DNA of 64,000 bases, taken from NCBI GenBank assembly GCA_037074615.1, contig CM073515.1, positions 12,237,001 to 12,301,000 on the forward strand, in the 5' to 3' direction. The position numbers and the translations under genes are program-made. Below, piece after piece: positions 1 through 11,675 of the stretch. Within the stretch, counting starts at the first letter, position 1. Each line of letters opens with the position of its first letter. The notes beneath the pieces were generated by a model, which did not search any database, was not told where the DNA came from, and saw nothing but the letters and a program-made list of their open reading frames with translations. Source of the DNA: Leucaena leucocephala. Its lineage: Eukaryota; Streptophyta; Magnoliopsida; Fabales; Fabaceae.

Positions 1-1857
1 CAAACCGATATCATATTCTACCATTCAACTTAACACCCCTATTTCATTAACAATCCCAAATACCAGTCTAATATCTCACATCACAAAGGCATATGCTCAC
101 AAATTCCTCTCTTTACTCCTTAATTCTAACAATTCACTTCCATTAGTTTCCTATTTCATATATATATATATATATATTCCTATCAATAGTAACTCTATCT
201 TCTTTATCTTCTTTCTTTCTAACTCATAACAGTAACCTCATTCCACATAACTACCTGTTTTTGTTTCCTCTTCCCTTTGTCAACATAACCACGCACACAC
301 ATACCTAAATACACCTTTCCACTCAACCCATTACAACACATGACAGCATGCATTGGTTCCCCTTTCATCTCTATATTTTCCCACATAAATACATATACAC
401 AGCGCACACCAGCAACAATTAACAATAGCAAAGAAAAATTGCAGCAGTCAAACTCGTTGATTTAAACTACCTTTCAAGTTAAATAGCTTCCATAATCAAC
501 TAACCTCAACAAATCAAAATTACTCTCACAAGCTTCAACCTTGATCGGACAGAGCACCCCTAAACACTCAGATAGCCAGAAAAAGGTGGAAGGGAAAAGA
601 GAATACTTACCATATACAATTTCAATATCAACACAAGCATCACCACCCTTATGACAACTATTCTTTCTCTTTTCTTCCTTCTTAGACTCGGTAAACAAAG
701 GAAACAGAGAACCAATTATCCTTCTGCTGTATAACTCATATATCTCTATATACTTATATGCTTTCTAATTCATAACAGCACAACAGGCACATACACAGCG
801 CACAACCCATAGAAACAGAGTGACAGTAATGTGCATCGTTCATAACTATTGATAGCACACAGAGGGAATCCGTAAGCCCAAAATCACTTTCATGTTTTCT
901 CTAACACCCACCACAACTCACCAATACTAAACATGGTTCATACAAATAAAAAAATAGTGGAAATCAATTTCACAACCAAAAATCAAGAACAAAGGAGTCG
1001 ACGATAACCCATTCCCTGAGGATACACAGCACAGTACTCATCTTCACCCTCATATCCATCACATACTCGGCACCCAGAGAAACAAAAACCAAATCATATG
1101 GCCACCCAGCACATTGATCCACACAGAAGGGAAAAGAAGAAATTTAACATACCACCCACAAGGATAATAAGAGACAATGAAGACACTCGACGGCTGTCGC
1201 TACTACTGCAATCCCAGCCACTCGTTCACAGCATCACAGCAGAGGAGTATCGCGAGCCCTTATCCTTTCTTTCCCACTCTCTCTCTACTTAACTGACGAG
1301 GAAAGCAACGCCACTAGACCAGACGGTAGAACCTGATTCATATGGTCTATGGAGGCAGCTCACGCATAACAGGAGCCTGCATCGACATGAAATTTCTTCC
1401 TCCCCGCACTCGCCCCTGCTCCATTTATCACACAATAGCCCTGCGAACGAAGTGACTGCACAGGCATGACAACACGGTAGAGACTGACGGAAACAGAACA
1501 GTGGCAGCGTGTGCTCACATAGCATTGGTTTCCCCTGAAGCTATGCTGTTGCGTCTCCCTCTGTGCCGTCGAGACGTCGCCTGCCGCGCCGCGAGGTTCA
1601 GAGGAAGAAAATAATGAAGGTACGGTTCAGCAGAGTTGAAAACAAAAGGGAAGGGGCAGTTTCGTAATTTCATGAGCTGAAGAAAAATAAAAACATTCAC
1701 CTTTGCAGTCACCAAGATTCGAACACAGGACCCCCTGATTTTCCCTTCCACCTTGAACCATTCAACCAACACTTCCACTACAAAATTTTATGTAATGAAA
1801 ATATATAAATCCCTTTGATAAATTAATTTTATCTACAAGATTTTTCAGGCCATAACA
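1..1857. mobile_element. LTR (family B), left end outside window
   Basis: The sequence up to 1857 shares its last 200 or so bases with two complete copies at 8028-11675 and 33557-36923. All three have a 'gtaatttca' block, an A-rich stretch, a 'TCACCAGGGTTCGAAC'-like motif about 150 bp from the end, and a terminus ending CATAACA. This copy ends at 1857 (CAGGCCATAACA) and its other end lies left of the window. The edge sits inside the LRR exon of the TNL gene on the right, so the insertion broke that gene. The rest is AT-rich, C-biased on the plus strand, with a TA microsatellite near 160-178. By comparison with the complete copies it is probably a solo LTR or one LTR of a full element, read on the minus strand (TGTTATGGCC start). 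Short open frames in it are not convincing genes. Confidence 0.75.
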
Positions 1858-4462
1858 AAAACAGTTTTGCAATTCTGTAAATTTAATATAGCAAGACCAC
1901 TCATATTGACCAATGATTGAGGTAGTTTGGCTATAACAGTTTCCTCTAAATCAACCAGGGATAAATGTTCCATACCGTTACCAAACGCAGGAAGTTTTTT
2001 AACTTTTGAAATGTCTCTAAGCAAGTCATCTCCTATTTGGTTGGAAGGGTTTTTAACCTTCAAAATCAACAATAACAAGATTCTTGTGTTGCCAGAGAGA
2101 GTGAACTTCAACAAGCTTTGTACACCCTTCAAGTTTTATTGAAATTTAGCATTCTGATCAGGTTTGTTGAATGACTCAAATCAATGAACTTCAAACACTG
2201 TAGAAACGAAAAGAACAATAAGAAAAAGAGCCTTAGATTCAGAAACCAACAACTAGCTAGGGATACATGCATCAAATTATAGACAAACAAATTTAACCAA
2301 AGAACGATAGTTACCTGAGTTCCTATCCAAAGTTGTTTTAATTTGCTGTGTTGCATTTGAAGATCAACTAGTTCATGAAATTGAGTTTCACTTGGCAGGA
2401 AATCTAAAGGATACCCCTCCCATCCTAAGAATTTCAATGTGTTGGAAAGGCAGTTAAGTCCATGAAGAAGATTCAATAGGCCATGGGAACGACTTGATAT
2501 GATAAGTAACTTGAGATTAATCATACTTGAGAAGGCTTCAGGGTCAAAATGCATGACATACGGTTTGTCAAATCTTACAACTATACCACGGATTTCTTTG
2601 GTTCCCTAAATATAAAATATATATATATATATATATATATAATGCATGGAATAAATTACACTATTAAGAATGCACATTCACAAGAAAAAGGGGGGGGGGA
2701 ATTTACCATCTTATTTCCCAGCACATGATTAGCATCCTCCAAGGACTTTAATATTCTTGAAGAACAATCTCCTTACTCATCTCTTGAAGTGTGTCATGCA
2801 CCCTCAAGAACCCTTCATTTTCATTTAACAATGATTTCTCAATAAGAACTTCAATTCCAGTTTCTGGGCGATGAAGGCCTCTATTTTCTAAGATTTGTTT
2901 GACTTTATCCTTGGCCATCACATTGAAAAAGCAAGCAATATCTAAGAATATATTTTTCTCATTAGATTCTAGCCCATCAAAGCTCACTTTAAGTATATTG
3001 TAAATGCGATCTGATGGAGGAATCATCATAAGTGCATCCTCCCATTCTGATTTACTTCTTCCACAAAGAAATGAACGAACACTTTGATCATCAAAGGAAG
3101 GTTTTTAGCATATTTTCTCGCCATTTTAGAAAGCCCCAAATAATCTTCATTGGGTTTGTCACCTTCAAAAGCTGTCTGAATAAAAAGTTGAAGTGATTCA
3201 TCTCCAATTAAGAAATTCATCTTATATTGAGAAACTACACCAAACTCAACAAACAGATGCTGATCTCTAGTTGTTAATATTATTCTACTCCCTCTGCCAA
3301 AGCATCCTTCATTTCTAGCCAAATTCTCAAGTTGGTCATCAAGCACAAGTAAAACTTTTGTTTGGACAACCTTCTTTTTATTAACTTCCTTCCTTCATAA
3401 AGATCACCCACTTCCTTCTGATTGCTGTTTTCGGATGAGAAAAGTTTTTGTTGCGATTTAATGAAACCACCATCTTTTGCAGATTCCTCTCTAACACTAT
3501 GAAGAAAGAAATGAACTTCATAGCTTTTGTTCACTCTCTCATAAACAGCTCTAGCAAGAGTAGTCTTCCCTAACCCTCTCATTCCCATATTCCAATAAAT
3601 TGAACTTCCTCTGATGTATTTGCTAGAAATGAATCAAACTCTGTTATTTTTACATCAATTCCAACAAGTTTGATATCACCTTCATCATTTGAGTCCAACC
3701 CTTCATCTAATTTTGACCTCACCTTTTCAACAGCATCGTCAATGAGTTTCGATTCATACCTACAAAGGAAAACGTAATAATAACATTAGCATCAAACTAA
3801 ATAAATAGATACTGTGAGAATTGAACATGTATTATATATATCTTTTGCAAAATGATATATTTATGATACTAAGTTTCCGCCAAAAAATTGTATATCCACA
3901 ATAACAATTATTCTCCTTTATTACTACTGCAGTTAAACAATTTTATTTATTTTTCTTGGCAGTAAAACTTACCAATCTTTAGAGCTCCGGCCAGCTAAGT
4001 CAGCAACTTCTTTGTACTTGGTCGTGCGCAAATTTCTGTTCATGCTTGTCAAAAGCTTCCACAAAACTTCCCGTTTGACGACAAACAACAGACGGATCAA
4101 CTTCATAAAAGATTGGAAATATATGAACGCCCAACTCTTTCTTAGAATCAATGATCTTTAGGAGCTCATCTAAACACCATGTTGAAGAAGCATAGCTTTT
4201 AGAGAGAACAACAATTGCAGAAAAAGATTCTTCAATTGCTTGAAGCAAACTTGGTTTGATAACTTCTCCCCTTTTAAGGTTTTCCCCATCTCTAAAAGTT
4301 ATCATCAGTCCATTCAAAGCAGCATATAAGTGGTCAGTAAAACTCTTACTATCAAAAACTTAAAAACACATCATACTTGTGTTTCCTATTTGAACGATAA
4401 TTGCTTGAAGAATACTCAGCTACTCCACGATCATCAAGTTGTAGAAATATAACCATCAGCAT
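1858..4462 (-). pseudogene. TIR-NBS-LRR (TNL) disease-resistance gene, broken
   Basis: Intracellular immune receptor of the TNL class, which in plants senses pathogen effectors and signals through TIR enzymatic activity. Reading from 4462 down, the TIR part shows KYDVFLSF, SFTDHLYAAL, ASSTWCLDELLKI and FYEVDPS (exon end about 3973). The NBS exon (about 3759-2707) shows a P-loop GMRGLGKTT, a kinase-2 LLVLDD, GSRIILTTRDQHL, LKVSFDGLESNEKNIFLDIACFF in two parts, and an MHD-type VHDTLQEM. LRR exons follow at about 2605-2315 and 2197-1858 (LKFLGWEGYPL, LKQLW, LKFIDLSHS). It is not functional: the RGEDTR part after VFLSF is lost with a stop, and the frame shifts near 4005, at the P-loop (about 3590), after kinase-2, near 3030 and near 2145. 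The GLPLA motif reads NLPLM. The LRR exon stops abruptly at an LTR at 1857. An (AT)n run lies in the intron near 2613-2642. A second LTR-type sequence begins at 4510 on its 5' side. Confidence 0.9.
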
Positions 4463-4509
4463 TAGGAAAATAGAAAAGAGAAACAAAACAACAAAACTTT
4501 TAGAAAGAA

Positions 4510-7095
4510 TGTAACACCTTGTGGAAAAATCACCTAACAAAGGAATTTATAAAATTATGAACCAACATTTAACTCAAGGTACCTCCTCTTATACAGCAAT
4601 GTGATTTTCTGAAAATTTTGAAAATTCGAATCTAACTTATTTAAAAGTTAAAAACAGCAGTTCAAGTTTTCATCACCCATGTTGAAAACTTTGATATGTC
4701 TTAAAGACCCGGGTGCATCACAGTTTTAGTAAATTCCAAACCTCAACTAAACAAAACCCAAAACTTATAATCAATACTTCATAACTTTCCAAGTTATAAA
4801 AATCTGTTATATACTTCTTACTTCTTACCACCTGTCATTAAACAACCACATTCAACTACTAATATTAATAATACTGAAATACCTTCACATGGCCATCAAT
4901 GCAGATGGCACTTGCCTGTCAGCCGGTGAGGACTATGCTTCCCCCTTTATAGAGGATCAAATATTCATAAATCCTTTACATAATTGCATAAATATATAGC
5001 TTTATATACATAACCACAATTGGCTAACCAAAATAGTAATTAACTTAACAAAATATTAAATAATATAACTACTACAACTACTCCTACTCCAACCTTCTCA
5101 ACACCTACAACCACCCTTTTTGCCCCATGAGCTACTCGTCTTAGCGGTATATCATGGAAGAAAGGACAGCTACCAAACTCTGAGTGCGCTCCTACATGAG
5201 TACCGCTCATTACAATGCGCTACCAAACTCGTACTCCTACCTGAGTTACAACGAGCTACCAAACTCCACGTACTCCTACCTGAGTTACAACGAGCTACCA
5301 AACTCCACGTACTCCTACCTAAGTACGACTCATTATGGTGAGCTACCAGTCGTCCATTCCTGAATTCATTCCATCACATGCTTACACAAGTACATCAAAG
5401 ACTATGGCACAAACAGACATGCATAGTTAAATCCACAAAAATATGAGAGAAAAGGTTACTACCTGTTCCTTTTTCCAAACCACCTACTCCTACTTCCCTT
5501 CTTGCTTGTTGTATTAGTACATAACCACTGCATAATAAATCTCTCTCATAATTCCCAACTCTTACTCCTTCATGTAGCCCTTTAACTTTGTTCCTTTTAT
5601 CTAGCTTTTTAACTTATTTTCTTACTTGGAAATTCTTCCCTCATGTCTACTCTACACAATTTTGCCATCTAAGACCATTGAAACCATCAAAAAAATCAAA
5701 ATTCAACTCCTTCTAGATGAAACAAGCTGACCGAAACAGGGCAAGGGAAAGAAAATTACAAACCTTGATTCATTTGTTACCAAACACATCTTAGAGATCT
5801 TTGACTTATCTTAAACGTAGTTTAACCAATTAAGACCTTTGTTCCATGTTATAATACCCAAAAACAGTGGGATTTCCTTCAATTTAGCACCCAAAACTTC
5901 AATCCAATAATTTAAAATACTCATTCAATATTTCAGATTTTATCAGTGGGTTCAATTCAATTTTTATTAATTTGAACCCATAACTTCCCAACAACACTTA
6001 CATAATTCTCAAATAACTTTCCTACTTCATGTTTAAACAATTTTAAAAATCTTTAAATAAATTTCCAGCTTTCTCAAATATAGACCTCACGGCGTTTACA
6101 TCATACATGTATATATTCAATAATTATCCTTTCTTTCCTTTATTGCTGTGAGTTCACCGCCTTACTGCTTGAAACAGCAAAGTTTGCTTCAAATCTCAAA
6201 ATTTCTAGCTTCATAACCATCACTTTAATATCTTCTTTCTTCGGTTATAACCAATACAAAACAAACACTATCTCCCTATAACTATCAAAGTATCTTTTTT
6301 AAGTCTGAAGTAATTTCCAGCTTTAAAAATATTATCTTATATACATATAAGCCATTTTAGATTCAAAACTCAAAGTTAGTAAACAGCATCATTCATAATT
6401 CTTTTATATTTTGTCATTCCAAGCACCTTCCATAGCCCTTAAAGAGGAAATCGTATAGCTATGGATATAATGTGGGAAAATTTCAGCTTTAACAATGTTA
6501 TCCTAGTCATCTTTTCAAAATGCTTAGGCATGCCTCAACAATCTAGAATACTTATTTATAATTTTGAAGTGCCAAACAGTGGGTTCCTCACCATTTTTTA
6601 CCCCAAAAATCTGAACCCAACAAAGTAACATATGTAATACCTTATGCTTTTATACCCTAGCTACTTGGTAAAGTTTATCCTAAATTTCATTACCGTAAGT
6701 GTTATTACTGTTATAAGTCAAATTTCGTGGATAATTTAAACTTTTTCTTTTCTGTTAACTATCCCAACGATAACTTAGCTACTTCTCTTTATGTGTGTAT
6801 GTATATATACCATACCATAGTTATCCACAGCCATCTCACTCATGGCATTACCTGGGTCGCAGGGACCCCGCTTCCTGAGCTTAAGACTTTACAGATTTCA
6901 AATTTATATATATATACATATTAATAAACTTCAAATGAACCATGCAAGGCTCTTTCCACAACTAATATAAACACTTATATTTACAAGATATTGCATTCTT
7001 GCTCCCACCTGCTCAATTCTCCTTATAACCCTCCTTGCCCCTGGAGTTACATACTTTTGCTGCTTGTTATGGAAGAAAAAGGGGTGAGATTCAAA
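4510..7095. mobile_element. LTR-type retrotransposon sequence A, first segment
   Basis: The segment opens with TGTAACACCTTGTGG, a typical terminus of plant LTRs, next to the 5' side of the TNL gene. It has no coding potential and shows the C-rich, G-poor plus strand seen in other LTRs here. It is cut at 7095 by the CACTA element and similar sequence resumes at 16092. The five bases before the terminus are AAGAA; I found no certain matching end, so the full extent of this LTR is unresolved. Confidence 0.55.
5219..5349. repeat. Tandem repeat, unit about 39 bp, about 3 copies
   Basis: A block reading GCTACCAAACTC..GTACTCCTACCTGAGTTACAACGA is repeated back to back. Two units are nearly identical, and the first and last are slightly different. 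It lies inside the LTR-type sequence and makes a short spurious open frame. Confidence 0.8.
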
Positions 7096-7114
7096 CACTA
7101 CAAAAAAATTGAAT

Positions 7115-7430
7115 TTTAGCGGCGACAAAAATTGTCGATAAAAGTACAAAAGTTACCGCTGAATACCTTTAGCAACAATATATTGTCGCCGCCAAGTCGT
7201 CGCCTATATATATTGGTGGTGACACTTGAAAGTCGCCGCTAAATATCAATCATTAGCGGCGACAATAAATCGCCGCTGAAAGTTTAATAGAAGTCGTCCA
7301 CCCATTGTCGTCAGTAAAGGTAAGTCAAGGGCGGTGACAAAAGTTACCACCTAAAACTTAATCAGCGACGACCATTTGTAGCCACCTAAAGGTGAATCAG
7401 CGGATACAATTTTGTCGCTGCTGAAAGATG
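7115..7430. repeat. Left subterminal repeats of CACTA element
   Basis: Short motifs of the form GGCGACAA and TTGTCGCC recur in both orientations every 20-40 bases, for example near 7122, 7185, 7257 and 7411. Related motifs recur at the right end. In En/Spm such repeats are the binding sites for the TNPA protein; that role here is inferred. Confidence 0.8.
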
Positions 7431-8027
7431 ATATTGTTTTTAAATATTTTTCTTGTAATTTTTCTTATATAAAAAAATATAATTTAATCACAAAAATAAT
7501 GATAAATAACTAAATAAACTATAATATAATAATATTAATAAATAATTTTGATCATCGTACAAAATATCAAATGACTTCAATTATTAAAATATTTAAAATT
7601 TAAATAAAATTGTTTAGTTTATACGTAAATATTATATAGAATGACCAATACTAGGAGTAGAAGAAGTAGGCGCATGTGGTTGTCCCCTCTGCATCAAGGC
7701 AGTGAATTGAGCTTGTATCCTTTGCTCTATTTGTTCCATTAGTTTTTGCTCGAATTGCAGACGCTCGTCTTGCATCTTTTCACGCTCTGCTGCACGCTCT
7801 TCTTCCATCTTTCCACGCTCTGCCTCCATTTTTTCTCTCTCCTCTTGAAATTTTTTATCAAACTCTTCCTACAATTGGGCACGCATACTCTGGACAACTG
7901 AACTATCACTAGATTAAGGGCGATTTTTCTTCCTTGAAGGCTCTGCTCTATATCATTTCCCTCTTACATACCCTGACCTCTTACCAAGAACTATCACCAA
8001 TATTTTCTCTGACGTCATTTGAGCATT

Positions 8028-11000
8028 TGTCACGTCCCGAAATTTGGACCGTGACCGGCACAGAATATGAACAATTTCATATTCCGAAAGCCTAAAACCT
8101 TAAATACAACGTTTAAAGTTTCCATAACATTTTTCAAAATAACACAATCTTTTCTAATGTCTATGTGGAGCATTTGCCTTTTTATTCAAAATAACACCAG
8201 TACTTAATAAAGATAAAAATCAATCTTGTTCAAAAATAACGCTTCGGATCTGCGACGAGGCTCTTTACTGCTCAGCGGGAGGATTAGGGTCACCTGCACT
8301 ATCTGAAGCCAAATAATCTACTCGTGAATAACGTCCCAAAAAAAAACACGATTTAAAAGAATGCGGAAATAAACAATGCATAATCATGTTGAAAATGTAC
8401 TTCATAATATTTCGTAATCTGATGCAAGTCTTTCTGTAAATATTTGTATTTCAAGGAAAACAACAATCTGAAATAACCATTTCAAACCAATCGTTGAAAT
8501 AACCTTTTCAAATCAATCGTTGAAATAACCATTTCTTTCAAAATCATAACTTTTCTGTAGAACTTCAACAGAACGAAAACAGACGTGGACACACAGTCCA
8601 CGAGGGTAACTAACCAATCTGGCAGCTCGAAGCTGCTAACTGTCGGTGGCTCAAGGCCACTAACCTTCGCGAGTACGAAACCCACGGTGAAATCTGGTAG
8701 CTCAACCACTACCCTTCGCGAGTACGAAACCCACGGTGAAATCTGGTAGCTTAGCCACTACCCTTCGCGAGTACGAAACCCACGGTGAAATCTGGTAGCT
8801 CAACCACTACCCTTCGCGAGTATGAAACCCACGGTGAAATCTGTCGAGCTCGGGTAACCAAGGTGCACCAAGGACTAACAGTACTGCTGTTAGCAACCAG
8901 CGTTCTGTATTCCGTCCAAAAACGTTTCTCTCATGCGTGGGGTCCTTTTCACATGTAAAGATCTCAATCGTTTCAATTATCATAATCACTGATAAAAATC
9001 ACTTTGAATGTCTGTTACCCCAGCATGAACATACAAAATCATGTTACTATAAAAACATATGCAATTCACAGAGAATAACATCAGTTCACTGTCAAATCTT
9101 TTTCTAAAGCTTCTTTATCCATTTTCATACATAATCGTAACCTTTGGTAAATTAATCAAAAGAAAATCATTTCTAATGATTTAAACCATACTTTCATAAA
9201 ATTTGCTTTTCGAAATCCATATTTGAAATTCATCATTTAAAATAACAATGCATTTGAAAATGTAAATTTGTAGGGAACGTTATTCACTCACCTGTCACGC
9301 TCCAAAACCTACACCCGTTTCTGCCAATCACCTCCGATTATAATCACATCTCAATTCCCTGATATCCCAAGACAATATATCAACATTCTAAACAGCATTA
9401 CCACAGAAATAAATCATCTTTAACCTAATATTCCCTTCCATTACAAGCTAACAATCTATAATATGGAATTCCATATTCTGAGGAGACCAAAATTCCAAAG
9501 TACTCTTCCGAGAACTTAGAATCCGTATTAAACAGAACATAGTAAGGGTTTCTCAAACTATACATCCACTGAACAGAACCACCACAGATAGACACAACTC
9601 CATTTAATCCATTATACAATCACTGCTTTACCAATCTTAAACTTTCATTTGCAGAACAGTGAGCTCACTACTCACTTTCAGTTTCCATTTTTTGACAATT
9701 GGCCTAAACATCTCTAATACTTATTTCATATTAAAATACTTTCAGTGCACCCAAAGCTTTAACTTTTCTTAATCCTTTTGCCAAAACTTAACAATGCATG
9801 CATCACACATAATTTCATGCATTTAGCATCAAAATCATTATTCCAACATTCAAATATTAATTCATCATCTAGAACTAGATTCCCAAATATCTCAACACAA
9901 AACACAGCAAGCTTTATTCAGGAATTCATCATACATTGACCCAAGTATCTATGTACATTTATACCAACTCATTTTCTTCAAAACAACAGCTGCATATACA
10001 TGTATACTATACTATTAAAGCCACTTGGTTGCAGTATGTATATATATATATCTCCACCGCGCACACACAAGGCATGTCCTTAGATCATTCCTACAACAAC
10101 AACAGAAACCTCCACCTAACCACATGTTTTCTTTTATTCCTCTTTCCTTTGGGGGCATTATTACACAAATAAATACATAGGGGACTTCACAGAGCATGTA
10201 TACAAAGAATATATCATTCAAGCAACATAATGCACAACCTCAACAGCCCATTCAGTTTCAACCAAAAGCCCCAACGCCTAACAACAGCAATATTTACAAT
10301 ACTCAGCGTATGAATCCAGAACAAAACAAGGACATAATATTTAAGCTCCCCTACGGATCATACACCTTCCTAGATCCTACTGCAAGCAGACACAGCAACC
10401 CCAAATATAAAACCCACCTCTCCTTAACTGTCTCTTTCTTCTTGTTTTGATTGTGTTGTTTTTTTTTTTTATAGCGTCATCACCAGCAATTATATACCTC
10501 CACGGCTCATACATACACATCCTATATATATATATATACACCATTAAAACAGTAGCAACATACTTGCATACCAAGAAGAGACCTCCCTCAACCACAACCC
10601 CAGAACTGCCAACTAACCACGCAGCACCCACATGTATTCATCTCGCAGATTTAGCCACGTACAACCCAGCAGCCACTCATGAACTCCCATGCCAACATTA
10701 GCATAGTGATAGCAATAAGAATATAACGACGACAAACAGATATACATAGCTTCAATTCCAATGGCGACTTCACAGTCTCTACCCCACGGCATTCATCAGT
10801 CTTTCCTCTTAAAACAGAGCAATCCAACACACATTGCTCGTGCACACGTAATACACAGGAAACAGAAACTCATACCCATGTAACAACACAAACCGCAGGA
10901 GGCAGGTAAAAGGCATCGAGGAAGCTTACCTCGCTTATGGAACCTGCGATCCTCACCATGGCGATAGAGAAGAACTTTAGAGCTTTAAAGCAAATTCACA

Positions 11001-11675
11001 CATAACAGACAGAGAAACATGACTGCCACCGCTTACCGCAGCCACGCCTTGCTCAGCGACAGCGACAAGAAGGAGATTGGGAATCTAGACTTGCTACAGT
11101 ACCAGAGCACACTTGGCGGCGATGACACACAGCACAACCATGATAGCAATCCATATACAAGGAGTAGCGTCGACAACTTAAAGGCAAATCAAAGACGCGA
11201 CCCTCACCCCATAAATCCTCCGCTTTCACTTTCTCTGTCACCCCGATCAACTGAACCCAAACTGAAAACTAATAAAGCGTCTGAGAGGAGTGATAGCTGC
11301 TGTCGATGATGGAACAACACCGAAAAGGCACAGGTTGAAGCAAAGCTTGCATACACGGCATCAATGGCTTGAGGATTTCTGCTCTGCGCTCTCCTGTCTA
11401 TGTCGTCGCTGAAGAAAAATCAGAATGGTGGAGGTACGGTTTTCAGCAGGTAAAAGGGGGAGGGCATTCCTGTAATTTCACGGCCTTGAAAAAGAAATAA
11501 AACCTTCACTTTTGCAGTCACCAGGGTTCGAACACGGTACCTTAGAGTTGAATCCATGCTGCTTAACCACCCAACTAACCTGTTCATATTGAAATTTCCT
11601 ACTAAATATATATACATATTCCTTGGCTAAATTAATTTTATCTATTAAATATATTTTTTTTTCCAGGCCATAACA
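8028..11675. mobile_element. Solo LTR (family B), 3648 bp, target duplication GCATT
   Basis: The element runs from TGTCACGTCCCG to CAGGCCATAACA, so it starts TG and ends CA. It is flanked by exact 5-bp duplications GCATT (8023-8027 and 11676-11680). No internal retroviral genes, primer-binding site or second LTR are present, so a solo LTR left by recombination is the simplest reading. A partner copy lies at 33557-36923 and a partial one at 1-1857. Orientation is probably minus, because that strand starts TGTTATGG and ends GGGACGTGACA. It interrupts the TNPA-like gene of the CACTA element. Confidence 0.9.
8655..8860. repeat. 49-bp minisatellite inside family B LTR
   Basis: CCTTCGCGAGTACGAAACC recurs at 8664, 8713, 8762 and 8811, an exact 49-bp period, each followed by CACGGTGAAATCTGGTAGCT or a close variant. 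The same repeat is present in the second LTR copy at about 34210-34400, with slightly uneven spacing, so it belongs to the family. Confidence 0.9.

Noticed and set aside
1098..1525. Short open frames on both strands left of the TNL gene
   Set aside because: They lie inside the LTR, have no recognisable domains, and similar positions in the other LTR copies are not conserved as proteins.
8655..8860. Evenly spaced repeats as a CRISPR array
   Set aside because: Units are head-to-tail without unique spacers, and the sequence is from a plant LTR.
11505..11560. GGTTCGAA motif as a tRNA gene or SINE
   Set aside because: No A box, cloverleaf or poly-A tail; the same block sits at the same place in all three family B LTRs, so it is part of the LTR.
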